From the NCBI GenBank assembly GCA_007449985.2, contig VIIQ02000004.1, positions 744,001 through 808,000 of the forward strand: DNA of 64,000 bases, in the 5' to 3' direction. Position numbers and translations under genes: made by a program. Origin of the DNA: Desmodesmus armatus (taxonomy: Eukaryota; Chlorophyta; Chlorophyceae; Sphaeropleales; Scenedesmaceae). The notes under the pieces were generated by a model. The model did not search any database. It saw nothing but the letters and a program-made list of their open reading frames with translations, and was not told the DNA's origin. Shown piece by piece: positions 7,294 to 17,353 of this stretch (the stretch's first letter is position 1; each line of letters starts with the position of its first letter).

Positions 7294-10200
7294 AGCCTAC
7301 GGCACAATTACCACTTCAAGCAGCTGATAGAAACATGCAAAGGTTGACTGCACCATATCCTGGCCAGAAGGCGGAGGCTAAGCAGCAGATGGGTTCCCCC
7401 ACAACAGCAGGATGGAGCTTGGCCAGTCCCCAGGCTCGACGTGCAAAAGTGACAAAGATCAGCAAAGGGCAGAGGAAACAAACCCTACAAGCAAATTGCT
7501 GTCACACAGAAACAGTCAAGCCTGGTTACTGCAAGCAACTGCAGTGGAGCAACACCCCCGAATGGACCCGGAAACTGCACTGTACTGAATCAAGCAGACA
7601 GTTCACTCAACAGCAGCATGGTCGAGCTGACAATGTATCCGGCAGCACACAGCCGCATACTGAAGAGTGCAGCTACCAGAACCCACACATGCACGCAATG
7701 GCAGCAGGGCAGCCAGCGTCCCTGCGCACAGGTTCTGTGGCAACAGGACAGCCAGCTAATGCAACATCTAGCAATCCAAGGGTGGCCTCAAGGGACATTC
7801 AGGATACAAACTGCTGCCCAGCATACCAGATCCCACCGCAAGCTGGCTTCCTGCTGCTGTCACTGCCCTTGACAATCCCGCTGCTGGTGCTACTACTATG
7901 GCAAAACAGTGGAGAGGTCAGGCAGATGCACACTCAAGCCAATGACAAACGAAAGAGACGTCGACACCACCAACACCCACACGATAGCTCCATCCGAACA
8001 GGGGCTGCGATAGGCAAACTTGATCGAGCAGTCAATCTGCTGGAGCAGCTGTACCGACTGAGCTATGTTAAACAACCATATTACGCACGGCTAGCAAACT
8101 ACAGGAAACGTAAATACTATGATAGGCAGCTGAGCTATCTGCAGCAACCAAAACATCAACACACTGTCAGACACATTGCAGAAGCAATTCCCATGCAAGA
8201 CTACCCTTATATCCCCAACAAAACGATTCCCATTGGTATTTACAGTCAAGACCCCAACAAAGCAGTGCCTAAGGACACAGTCACTTACTGTCCCAGACTG
8301 CCAGTGGCACTGGCAGCGGATCCCAGCACAGGAAGTCCCTCAACCAACAGTACCAGCACAACCACAGAAGAAAGCACCGCACAACAAACACACAGGGCAT
8401 GTGTTGTAGGTGGGGGGTCATCAAACCACACACCAGTCACACCCCAGCCAGACCTGCATGCTTGCCCACAAGCAGTAGGCTTGTATGCGGAAGATCAAGC
8501 GGAGCTTCACTGTGGAGCCCACGCACTCAACTCCATGCTGGGAAGACAGGCAGTGAAGGGCCCTGCATACATCTCAGGCTACCTCAACAGGACCAAAATA
8601 CCCGCCAGAGGGTGGGACGCAGCAGATACAGACCTGCCCTTCTACACAAGCCAGGGCCTATATCACATTGAATCTTTAAACCACTGGCTGTACGAGCACA
8701 CCGCCCACAACGCCATGCTCAAATGTGTTCTGGTGCAGCCAGAACCCACTGAAGATGAAGCACTCCCCACTCAAACTACAACCCTTGCAGAGCTCCCCCA
8801 AGGATGTACACAATTTCTCGTGCTTGATGAAACCATGTTTGAAGGCCACTACTACACCATAGCACAAAGCCCGGTAAACCACAGCTGGTATAATTTGGAC
8901 AGCATCATACACCGCAACACAGGGGGCTGTTGTAAGCGTATGACGGATACAGACTGGCAAGAGCTGACAGGAGTTCAAATCTACTGCCTTGTGGCCATAG
9001 ACGCCTACACAAATGCTGGCACCATTCGCACACCACCAAACAGTCAGCGAGCACAGGGTCAAGATGCTCTTGCTGGGGTGCCATTCAACCTGTACCCTCT
9101 AGTGTATGGGCCCCAACTACAAGTAACAGCAGACCAAACCCGAAGCATAATGGACAGGTACGCAGAAGGACGCATTGCCGCCCCCGTCCCCCCACAACAA
9201 GGTGCACCCCACACGAGGGGTGCGCCCGGCCAGCAAACTGCTCAGCGCCACCACACCCAACTTAAAGCGACTCTTGCAAAAGCCATCAAACCAAGGAAAA
9301 CCCGCCGACAGCCAGCACAGCCCAAAGGACCCAAAGGCTCCCAAAAAGCACATAGACACCATGCCAGCAATACACTCCAGCGCACACAACCCAAGATCAC
9401 ACAATACTATCAGGCCTCCATGCCAGACGGTCAGACCACCACACCCCCTGCCCTGGACTGCACAATCCACCCCCCACCATCAACCGACAGACCCCTCCAC
9501 CCAGAGCCGCAAATACACCCGGCAGCCAATGACTCACACCCTTGGAAAGGGTGTGACACTCTCCAAACTATGACGCTAGCAACAGTAAATGCCAGAGGCA
9601 TGCGATCACATGTGGTCGACCTGCAGACCATAATGAGCACGCCACAGCCTCCGGACGTCCTGATAGTAACAGAGACCAAGCTGAGAAGCCAGCAGCAAAA
9701 GCAATGGCTGCACCGGCTGTTCACAGGCTACACTGTCAAGCACACAACACACCCCAATGCAAGCAAAGCAGGGGTCTTAATTGCCGTATCGAAGACTCTT
9801 ACAGAGTTAGGGGAGCTAGAGGTAATATCCTCCCCCGCTGAACTGAACGGCTTCCTGATACATGCAAGCCTGCGGCGACCCAACTCAATGCCTGTGCACT
9901 TGGTGGCAATGTACTGCCCACACCAAGTGCCAACCCGAAAGGAGTTATACAAACACGTCTCCCAACTTATCACTGATGCCCGGACAAACCAAGACCAAAT
10001 GCTGATAGCTGGAGATTTCAACGCCGTCGTGCACAAAGAAGACAGAGTCAGCGGCAAGACTTATCCTGCAGACACCCTCCACCAAGATTTCGTAGCAGCC
10101 AACGGCCTGATTGCACTCGACGCCCCTGTTCAAGGCACAGCAAGGAGCCTCACCTACAGAAAGGGAGCTGAGGACACCCCCTACAGTCGCCTGGATGACA

Positions 10201-13157
10201 TACTCAGTTTGAAACCTCTGCTGCACACACAAACTGAAACACACAGTATGGCTGGCACAAACCTTGACCACGACGTACTGATTGCCAAGATACAATACAT
10301 GCAACTAGGGGTCCTGCCACCCCTGACCACCACCACAGCAACACATCCCGTCACGAAACTCAAAACACCAATGGCCCCCACAGACACAAGAGCCTTACGC
10401 CACGCCCTTGCCAGCACACAAGCACAACTCTGGGGTGACCTGGCGGGCACCACTGACCGCATTGTCGAGACACAGGTCAGGCCGCATTGGGATGAAGTAG
10501 AAACATCTTGCCCTAACGCCACAAAGCCGCAGCCACTGACCCACATAGACCAAACCCAAGCAAGGGACGTTGTGAATGCCCTCGGCCAGCAGATCACAGA
10601 TGCGCTCGCACAATCACACTCCATAGCCCTCACCACATGCGCTACCATCACAATAGACCCAGGAGCAACCCGTGGACACCACTGCCTGCGAACAGTCGCC
10701 AAACAACGCAAGAGTATCATTGCGGCCAAAAAAGAAGCCTCAACAAAACTCAGGATGCTAAGGACCGCCACAGCTGCAGATATGCATCTGCCTGATGAGT
10801 TCGAACAGCCACTGCTGCAAGAAGCTGTGCATGAAAGGGCCCAACGCCACCAAGGGGAAACCGCGCTCGCTACCCTGAGAGCTGCGTACACCACACTGAA
10901 GCACAAGCTCAACGCCATTGATGATGAGCACCCTCGACTGTGGGCTCAGCAAGCAGCCAAACAAAGCCAAGAACTGGCCGAAAAGCGCCAAAAAACAGGC
11001 AATAGAATCGCCACAGGACGCCACCAGCCCACTCCCCGCCTTGCCCTGCGGGCACTGAAAACCGCAACTGGCGCAGTGACCACGGACGCGCAGACGATCA
11101 AAGCGGCGATGACAGACTACTACTCACGCAAACTAGCAAACCCAGACGACTTGAATACCCCCATGGAGTACCTTCCCCACGTTAACAGGGCGTACCCCTT
11201 CGACACCCCGGAGTTTGCCGAATACAATGGGATGATGTCGCAACCCGAACTGCACGACAGGACATGGATGTACGACCTGATTGACGATGAATTTGCCTTC
11301 CACAGATGCCTCGCTGCCTTGCGCTTAGGAAAATGCCCAGGGCCGGACGGCATTCCGAACGAAATTTTACGCACCCTCCCGCCCACTGCCCACAGAACAC
11401 TCCACAACATGGTGAAGATCATGTGGACAACAGGGCTGACCCCTGACTCATGGAAAGAATCCACTACAATATTGCTGTACAAGAACAAGGGCACGCCACT
11501 AGAACTTAAGTACTACAGACGCATAGGACTGGAAAACACAATGTACAAGCTGTGGACCAAGATGATAACAATGGCGATGACTGACAGAGCTGAAAGATCA
11601 GGCTTCCTCACAGCGTCACAAGGGGGTTTCAGGAACAAACGGGCTACGGCTCAACAGATTGAGATGATGATCATGGCCATGGAAGACGCACTGCTCACAA
11701 AACAAGACATCTTCTTGCTGTTCACCGACATGACAGAAGCATTTGACACCATCTCACACAGGAAGCTGCTCATGATACTGTATGACTTGGGGTTCCCAAC
11801 AGACGCCATAGAAACTGTCAAAGACCTCTACACCAACGCACGCACAGTGGTGCGGACCCCGCATGGAGACCTAGACCCACTTGATTTTGGGCGGGGCACC
11901 ATCCAAGGTGACAGCCTCTCTCCATTCCTATTTATACTGTATATGGAACCGCTGCTGAGATGGCTAAGGGCGGGCAACAAGGGCTACAAGTTTGGGGCAT
12001 TGGCGCACGACCCCAAACTTCAGGACGAACACCAGATGACTGACAACACCTATGCTGACGACTTGAACATACTAACTGGAGGTAAACAAGGACTAGCCAA
12101 CATGAAACACCAAGCCCACAAGCTTGCAGCATATGCAGAGTGGGGCAAGCTGCAGGTCAATGCGACCAAAAGCCAGATCACTGGAGCTCTACATGGCAGC
12201 CTGTCTACACACCCATATGATGAGGAAAGATTGAGGACCATGCTGGGGGCAGTTAGGCTAGCCCCTGAACCATGCAGCCTGCATGCCCCTGATGCAAACA
12301 CACAGAGTGTCACCTTCCTCCCACCCACCTCTCCCTTCAAGCACCTAGGCGTCCTTCTCACAGTAGACCTCAACTACAAGCCGCAACTTGCAGCCACGCT
12401 GAAAGACATCCGCTCCCGTGTGCAACACCTGAAGAGCAGCCCCCTGACCACAGGACAAAAACAACGCATCATAGAAACATCACTCCGCACATCCATAGCC
12501 TACTCATTTATTGCCAGCCCATACACCCGAGCAGAGGTCAAGAGCCTGGACTCACTACTCACACGTGCCACCAAACAAGCATACCGCCTGCCTATACACA
12601 TGTCGTCAGCAGCAGCCCACCTCAGCAAAAGCCAAGGTGGCCTGGGGTGCCACTCCTTGGAGACAGAGCAAACGGTGTGCAACATACAGAGATTGACCCG
12701 CTCTTTAAATGCGCCAGGTGCACTAGGGGTAATCACACAAGCCATGCTTGATATGCAGTTACAAGGAGTGGATGTAGTCATGACACAGCACCTTCCACAC
12801 CTGCTCAATCATAGCCTGGGAGTGCGGCAACTGATGTCCTTTGAAAAGGTGGGACAGACTCTGCAGCGGGGCGCCAAAGAGTACCACATCCCTGCTCAAC
12901 TCACCAACATACCACAGGCAATGGCAGCAGCGGTACCAGATAGCCTAGACACCCAACTCATACGAGACATATACCTCTTACAACACATTGGCGTAACCAG
13001 GATAGAGCAACTACTGTCTCCAAATAGGACACACGTCCTTCCACCTTCCCACCTACGACGACTGGTGAGCAGCCGCCGTGTCAAACCAAAACATCAAAGA
13101 GCATGGAGGCGACTAGCCCACATTCTTGCCACCGGTGAACAAACAGGGGTAGGGTAG
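6972..13157 (+). CDS. Dualen-like ORF1: Josephin-like protease, APE endonuclease, reverse transcriptase
   Basis: The frame is open from 6771; residues are numbered here from GTG 6972 (2061 codons), and the real start is uncertain. A strongly hydrophobic segment near residues 296-312 (FLLLSLPLTIPLLVLLL) looks membrane-spanning and is followed by a basic KRKRRRHH stretch. A cysteine protease domain follows, with Cys514 in HCGAHALN, His626 in GHYYTI and Asp643 in WYNLDSI, the Josephin deubiquitinase pattern. The APE domain starts near 867: VNARGMRS, TETKL, AGDFNAV, SRLDDI, LDHD. The RT spans about 1440-1800: LGKCPGPDGIPNEIL, FTDMTEAFD, GTIQGDSLSPFLF, TYADDLN. The stop TAG at 13155 lies inside the A box of a tRNA-like sequence, so the natural protein may once have continued into ORF2. 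Confidence 0.88.
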   Translation: MQGKWFLKCMLKAYSNASECTQTGSCCTYPRILLGTTKQAAEQKEQEGTHVQAGRGTTHATDASDSFQNTGRRPIVKGKDFSCSCCQQTVSLPGYTRPARADKPSTVEPTAQLPLQAADRNMQRLTAPYPGQKAEAKQQMGSPTTAGWSLASPQARRAKVTKISKGQRKQTLQANCCHTETVKPGYCKQLQWSNTPEWTRKLHCTESSRQFTQQQHGRADNVSGSTQPHTEECSYQNPHMHAMAAGQPASLRTGSVATGQPANATSSNPRVASRDIQDTNCCPAYQIPPQAGFLLLSLPLTIPLLVLLLWQNSGEVRQMHTQANDKRKRRRHHQHPHDSSIRTGAAIGKLDRAVNLLEQLYRLSYVKQPYYARLANYRKRKYYDRQLSYLQQPKHQHTVRHIAEAIPMQDYPYIPNKTIPIGIYSQDPNKAVPKDTVTYCPRLPVALAADPSTGSPSTNSTSTTTEESTAQQTHRACVVGGGSSNHTPVTPQPDLHACPQAVGLYAEDQAELHCGAHALNSMLGRQAVKGPAYISGYLNRTKIPARGWDAADTDLPFYTSQGLYHIESLNHWLYEHTAHNAMLKCVLVQPEPTEDEALPTQTTTLAELPQGCTQFLVLDETMFEGHYYTIAQSPVNHSWYNLDSIIHRNTGGCCKRMTDTDWQELTGVQIYCLVAIDAYTNAGTIRTPPNSQRAQGQDALAGVPFNLYPLVYGPQLQVTADQTRSIMDRYAEGRIAAPVPPQQGAPHTRGAPGQQTAQRHHTQLKATLAKAIKPRKTRRQPAQPKGPKGSQKAHRHHASNTLQRTQPKITQYYQASMPDGQTTTPPALDCTIHPPPSTDRPLHPEPQIHPAANDSHPWKGCDTLQTMTLATVNARGMRSHVVDLQTIMSTPQPPDVLIVTETKLRSQQQKQWLHRLFTGYTVKHTTHPNASKAGVLIAVSKTLTELGELEVISSPAELNGFLIHASLRRPNSMPVHLVAMYCPHQVPTRKELYKHVSQLITDARTNQDQMLIAGDFNAVVHKEDRVSGKTYPADTLHQDFVAANGLIALDAPVQGTARSLTYRKGAEDTPYSRLDDILSLKPLLHTQTETHSMAGTNLDHDVLIAKIQYMQLGVLPPLTTTTATHPVTKLKTPMAPTDTRALRHALASTQAQLWGDLAGTTDRIVETQVRPHWDEVETSCPNATKPQPLTHIDQTQARDVVNALGQQITDALAQSHSIALTTCATITIDPGATRGHHCLRTVAKQRKSIIAAKKEASTKLRMLRTATAADMHLPDEFEQPLLQEAVHERAQRHQGETALATLRAAYTTLKHKLNAIDDEHPRLWAQQAAKQSQELAEKRQKTGNRIATGRHQPTPRLALRALKTATGAVTTDAQTIKAAMTDYYSRKLANPDDLNTPMEYLPHVNRAYPFDTPEFAEYNGMMSQPELHDRTWMYDLIDDEFAFHRCLAALRLGKCPGPDGIPNEILRTLPPTAHRTLHNMVKIMWTTGLTPDSWKESTTILLYKNKGTPLELKYYRRIGLENTMYKLWTKMITMAMTDRAERSGFLTASQGGFRNKRATAQQIEMMIMAMEDALLTKQDIFLLFTDMTEAFDTISHRKLLMILYDLGFPTDAIETVKDLYTNARTVVRTPHGDLDPLDFGRGTIQGDSLSPFLFILYMEPLLRWLRAGNKGYKFGALAHDPKLQDEHQMTDNTYADDLNILTGGKQGLANMKHQAHKLAAYAEWGKLQVNATKSQITGALHGSLSTHPYDEERLRTMLGAVRLAPEPCSLHAPDANTQSVTFLPPTSPFKHLGVLLTVDLNYKPQLAATLKDIRSRVQHLKSSPLTTGQKQRIIETSLRTSIAYSFIASPYTRAEVKSLDSLLTRATKQAYRLPIHMSSAAAHLSKSQGGLGCHSLETEQTVCNIQRLTRSLNAPGALGVITQAMLDMQLQGVDVVMTQHLPHLLNHSLGVRQLMSFEKVGQTLQRGAKEYHIPAQLTNIPQAMAAAVPDSLDTQLIRDIYLLQHIGVTRIEQLLSPNRTHVLPPSHLRRLVSSRRVKPKHQRAWRRLAHILATGEQTGVG

Positions 13158-13683
13158 CTTAGTGGAAAAGCACCCGGCTTATGTCGGGGAGACCCGGGTT
13201 CGAATCCCGGCCCACCCACCGGCCCCTTAGGGGGGGTGATAATACCCCGAGCCAGGCTGCTGACCCGGGCAAGTGCAGTGAAGGGAGAGGGATCCCCTGA
13301 TGCTGATTACTGCCACAGAGGCAAAGGAAGGAATGGGTGCAGAATACAGCCGGAAAAGGCATGGAGCCCGCTATTGGGTGTGCTACCCTAGGGATTCAAG
13401 GTTCCCTCAGGTCGGGACTGAGGGGACTCTCCCAGTGGGTCAAGGGTGATACCTTACAGCATCCAAGCTCCCATGTCGAACAACATCTCCAGCCCGAATT
13501 TCGGTGGGTTTACACGGCCCCAGGTGTGCCCCTGGGGAGTGAGATGTGGCCACGAGTGCCATTGCCCTAGACCCCCAGGCGTGTTGGTATGAAGAGCCGT
13601 CCTCAACGGACGCGAGGCCAATGGGACGAAGTCCTATGGCGTTAAGAGACCAGGGGGGTGTCTCTGTATCTTTATCTTTTTTT
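13147..13683 (+). repeat. tRNA-like Pol III unit (candidate SINE) between the two ORFs
   Basis: A tRNA-like head (13147-13217) has acceptor GGGTAGG/CCCACCC with one mismatch, a D-stem GCTT/AAGC, an A box TAGCTTAGTGG (13155-13165) and a perfect B box GGTTCGAATCC (13197-13207). A ~460-bp unrelated body follows, ending in a run of seven T (13677-13683), a Pol III terminator. The anticodon arm is irregular, so it is not a functional tRNA gene. It interrupts what would otherwise be the RT-to-RNase H continuum of the element. I found no clear target duplication, so an integral part of the element remains possible. Confidence 0.55.
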
Positions 13684-16600
13684 ATCAGCCCAGACACCTG
13701 CAACACCAGTTCCACTCCACCCACAGGTGCTCCAAACTCTCAAGGCAAGATGGCCAACCAACCCCACAAGCAAGCCACGCACACCTCTGGAACTACTCTC
13801 AAACTACCAGGTCCAGTCCCTTACCCCACTCCTAGAAATGCGGGACACCCTGGACACATACAGAAACAAACTAACCCAGGCACGGACCTACAAAACAGCC
13901 AATATTCGCCACGGTGGACAAACCTATCAAAGCAGAACTCCCAAAGCACAGACAGGCTACGCTGCATTCAAGGCCATGAAACCCACACCTGATGCGGCTC
14001 TTAAGCTATACACCACATACATGGACCCCTCCACAGATGAAATTGTCTCAGTAGAGGGATTGGCCCAGGCAACAAAGCACACAGGCAAAGGCAAACGGCG
14101 CCGTCAACAAGGCGAAACTCAGGAGCAAGTGATAGTCAAGTGGAAAGAAGCCATCATGCCGGGATGGGCGGCAGAGCTACAAACCATCATGGGCTATCAG
14201 ATCCAGACGGCCACCCCAGCCACATCTGCTGACAAAGCACTGCTCAACTTGACACGGCCATGTGAATGCTGCTGGACAGACATCACCCCCATACAATGTG
14301 AGCCGACAGAAAAGTATAACCAGGACATCCTGCAATGTACATCATGCAACCGGGTCTGCCACACAACGTGCACAGGCCGCGGTCCGCGTACGAGACGAAA
14401 CAACCAGTACAACAATGGCAAGTGCTGGGAATGCCAAGCAGGTGAGCTGTCTGCAGAAGACAGGAACAAGCTGACACTGTTCAAAGTCAGAATGAAACCC
14501 TGCCCGGAACCAGCAGAAATAGTAAGGGCAAACGGGACAGAAGAAGCAATTCGAGCAATGGACACCCTGCTGGGTGCCAGTTCCATGCCACGCGATGCAC
14601 AACCTGCGAGCCGAGTGACTGCGCAGAGCAACCAACAACGAGCGAGTGAACGCCTCTATGACGTGACACTAGGAGACAACATCCGGAAGCAAATTCACAT
14701 TCACCCAGCGCCCATCAACCCACACGTGGACATCCACCCCCAAGGCAAGAGCACAATTGCAATCAGGACAATAGAGGGGATCAGTCTGCCAAGCCCCCCC
14801 AAAGAGGAGCCTACATTAACCACGGTCACGGCGGCATGTGTGTACCAGCCGGATGGCTCGTGCTGTGGCATGCTTACGCCGCAGACTCTCCGTCATCTGT
14901 CCCAGCGCCACCAACAGAACTCACCACAAGATTCAACAGAAAACGAAATTGCAAAATTGTGCACCAGATACAGCGTTTATGGCAAAAAGCACAACAAACA
15001 ACAAAATATAGACAACATCATCTCACCTGACTTGAAAGCCATCATCCTGAACACATTCCAAGGCGCCACTGAACGCATGACGACGCCCTTCACAGTGCAC
15101 CCCACCACCCGTCGCTTCTGGACCGAGCATGCTGAAGATGCAGCCTTCGGAGCCAGCTACGACAGCCTCTCTGTCAGGTGGACAGGGCTCTCACTTGCGA
15201 CTCCACCATGCGATACAAAGCAAGCCCAAAGAGCCCTTGCATGGGCCCTGCAAAGCGCCCAACATACACGGACCCCCACACTCACCATCCTAGCGCTCCC
15301 ACTGAACGGAGACAAGGGCAACCCCTACAGCACTATACTGCAGAGGTACAAAGGTTGGTGCCGCGGGCTATTGACCATCCCACACACGGCCATGCACAAG
15401 GAAGCCCCCGGCACATCCCCCTTCCAGAAACAGACTCCTTCCAGATGGGGCCTGCACATCGTGAGCATTGGAAATACTGAAGGTTACGCATCTCTCGGAC
15501 CCGAGCACACATCTGACCATAGCTGGCTGTACAGTCTGTCACGTCTTTGCACTGCCCACCTGAAGCGACAACGAGCAACTAGCAAGCACGTAGTGCGCAT
15601 ACAATGCCACCCAACTGACTGGTCGCCAGAGCAAACCTGGACGCAAAGGCGCCTTCCACGCACCAACGCCTTCAAAAACTCAACTTGGGCAGCCCCTGCA
15701 CCAAACCCACAAGAGGGCTGGCAAGCACCAGACCCCTCAACACGCTCTCCACAAGAAACCAACACACCCCCACCTCTGCGATTTGACTGGAGAGAATTCT
15801 ACTACACCGATGGCAGCGCCATCAAGAAAGAAGGCAAAGGGGTCAGCATAGCGGCAGCTATTTTCAAACCAGCAGATACCCATGCCAGCGAAGCCCGCGC
15901 TCACACAACCAACTGCACGATCACAGGAGGCTCTTGCGCAGCGCAAAACGACAGGTATTTGCCCAACGTCAATACCATCACACGGGCAGAGCTAGTGGGT
16001 ATTAGGGAAGCCTATGTACTGGCTAACCCGGGCCCAAAGGACGAGATCCACATAGCCACAGACAGCCAGACGTCCATGTATCAAATACACAAGATGATAA
16101 CCAACCCACAAGATATGCAAGAGCACCGGCATCATACCTTACTGACAGACATAGTGCAACGGCTGCGACAGTCGCAAGCAACCTTACACCTTTGGAAAGT
16201 CACAAGCCATATAGGCGTGTATGGCAACGAGATGGCGGACCACATGGCAGTGCAGGTGGCCAAAGAAAAACAAGAACCAACCATCACTTCTAAAGTACAG
16301 AGCAATGCAAGAGAAACCTACTTCTGGCCGTACTCCATTGAAGAGGTTGTCACCAAGACGGATACCAGGCGCGAACACACCCCCATTGCAAATTTGGCAG
16401 AAACTCTGAAAAGCAAAGCAAAACAGGACTGCGCACTGGGCAGCGCAAACACGTCAACTGTGTACTACAGTGCGTGGGCCGAACAAGCCAAAAACGTACA
16501 CCCAAAATACAGCCACCTTTTCATGAAAAACAACCAAGTCCTACACAGAAGACGCAAACTCATTCTTCAGTACAGATGGGGCCTGCTGCCCACCAACAAA

Positions 16601-17353
16601 CTGCTGAATAGATACAAGCTAAGCAGCACCGACAGCTGCCCACTCTGTGGTCAACCGGATGGAGGACATCACGCACTCAGCGCGTGCCCGGCGCTGTCCG
16701 GGGCGGTCACAAAGAGGCACAACGACGCGGGCTCCCTGATCGTTCAGGCGATTAACGAAGGAGAAAGAGCAACGGAACTGGCTATGAGCGATGTAGGCTT
16801 GAGCAGAAGATGCGCCACTATGAAAAGTAAAAGCAGAATCCCTCTCGCCGCACTCCCGAAAGATATGCCTGTAGGGATGAAGCGCCGCATCAGTGCGCAC
16901 TGCAAACCAGACGCCATGCTGGTGCGAACACAGAACCACGCCAGGAAGTACGAGCTGCTAGAGATCAAGTACTGCAGAGATACAGACCCGTCTCAGAAGG
17001 AAACACGAGCAGAACGTCAGCATGACCGTCTGATGAAAGCATTACAGATATTCGACCCCAAAGCGGAAGTAAAACTCACCACGATTATGCTAGGAGTGTC
17101 CGGATGCATTTATAAAAACACAGAAGAAAAGCTGAAAGGCCTGGGGGTTGTAGGACCGGCATTGCCTAGACTGCTGAGAAGACTGCACCACCTGGCAGGT
17201 AAACATGTGGAAGAGATTTGGAACACAAGACATGCAGCCATCAAAAATGCACAAACATACGCCAGATCAACATGGAGCAAAAGGAAAAACGAAGTGCACT
17301 TCCAAAACGAAACCCAGCACAGGAAAAGAAGAAAGCTTGAACAACCCCCGTGA
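13658..17353 (+). CDS. Dualen-like ORF2: PHD-like finger, RNase H, restriction-like endonuclease
   Basis: The frame opens inside the tail of the tRNA-like unit with GTG; the first ATG is at about 13838, and its first ~10 residues are probably not native. Residues ~200-260 hold a Cys/His-rich PHD-like finger (CECCWTDI ... QCTSCNRVCHTTC ... CWEC). RNase H lies at ~710-860: YYTDGSAI, RAELVGIREA, ATDSQTS, HIGVYGNEMADHMA, giving the D-E-D-D set. A CCHC motif, CPLCGQPDGGHHALSAC, lies near 994. The RLE follows with HCKPDAML (near 1083) and ELLEIKYC (near 1098), the PD-(D/E)XK nuclease core. The protein is very basic at its end (KRKN ... RKRRK). It lacks an RT and so depends on ORF1 of this or another copy. 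Confidence 0.88.
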   Translation: MSLYLYLFLSAQTPATPVPLHPQVLQTLKARWPTNPTSKPRTPLELLSNYQVQSLTPLLEMRDTLDTYRNKLTQARTYKTANIRHGGQTYQSRTPKAQTGYAAFKAMKPTPDAALKLYTTYMDPSTDEIVSVEGLAQATKHTGKGKRRRQQGETQEQVIVKWKEAIMPGWAAELQTIMGYQIQTATPATSADKALLNLTRPCECCWTDITPIQCEPTEKYNQDILQCTSCNRVCHTTCTGRGPRTRRNNQYNNGKCWECQAGELSAEDRNKLTLFKVRMKPCPEPAEIVRANGTEEAIRAMDTLLGASSMPRDAQPASRVTAQSNQQRASERLYDVTLGDNIRKQIHIHPAPINPHVDIHPQGKSTIAIRTIEGISLPSPPKEEPTLTTVTAACVYQPDGSCCGMLTPQTLRHLSQRHQQNSPQDSTENEIAKLCTRYSVYGKKHNKQQNIDNIISPDLKAIILNTFQGATERMTTPFTVHPTTRRFWTEHAEDAAFGASYDSLSVRWTGLSLATPPCDTKQAQRALAWALQSAQHTRTPTLTILALPLNGDKGNPYSTILQRYKGWCRGLLTIPHTAMHKEAPGTSPFQKQTPSRWGLHIVSIGNTEGYASLGPEHTSDHSWLYSLSRLCTAHLKRQRATSKHVVRIQCHPTDWSPEQTWTQRRLPRTNAFKNSTWAAPAPNPQEGWQAPDPSTRSPQETNTPPPLRFDWREFYYTDGSAIKKEGKGVSIAAAIFKPADTHASEARAHTTNCTITGGSCAAQNDRYLPNVNTITRAELVGIREAYVLANPGPKDEIHIATDSQTSMYQIHKMITNPQDMQEHRHHTLLTDIVQRLRQSQATLHLWKVTSHIGVYGNEMADHMAVQVAKEKQEPTITSKVQSNARETYFWPYSIEEVVTKTDTRREHTPIANLAETLKSKAKQDCALGSANTSTVYYSAWAEQAKNVHPKYSHLFMKNNQVLHRRRKLILQYRWGLLPTNKLLNRYKLSSTDSCPLCGQPDGGHHALSACPALSGAVTKRHNDAGSLIVQAINEGERATELAMSDVGLSRRCATMKSKSRIPLAALPKDMPVGMKRRISAHCKPDAMLVRTQNHARKYELLEIKYCRDTDPSQKETRAERQHDRLMKALQIFDPKAEVKLTTIMLGVSGCIYKNTEEKLKGLGVVGPALPRLLRRLHHLAGKHVEEIWNTRHAAIKNAQTYARSTWSKRKNEVHFQNETQHRKRRKLEQPP

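Noticed and set aside
13147..13217. Functional tRNA gene
   Set aside because: The anticodon stem-loop is irregular and the acceptor has a mismatch; only the Pol III boxes and T-arm are good.
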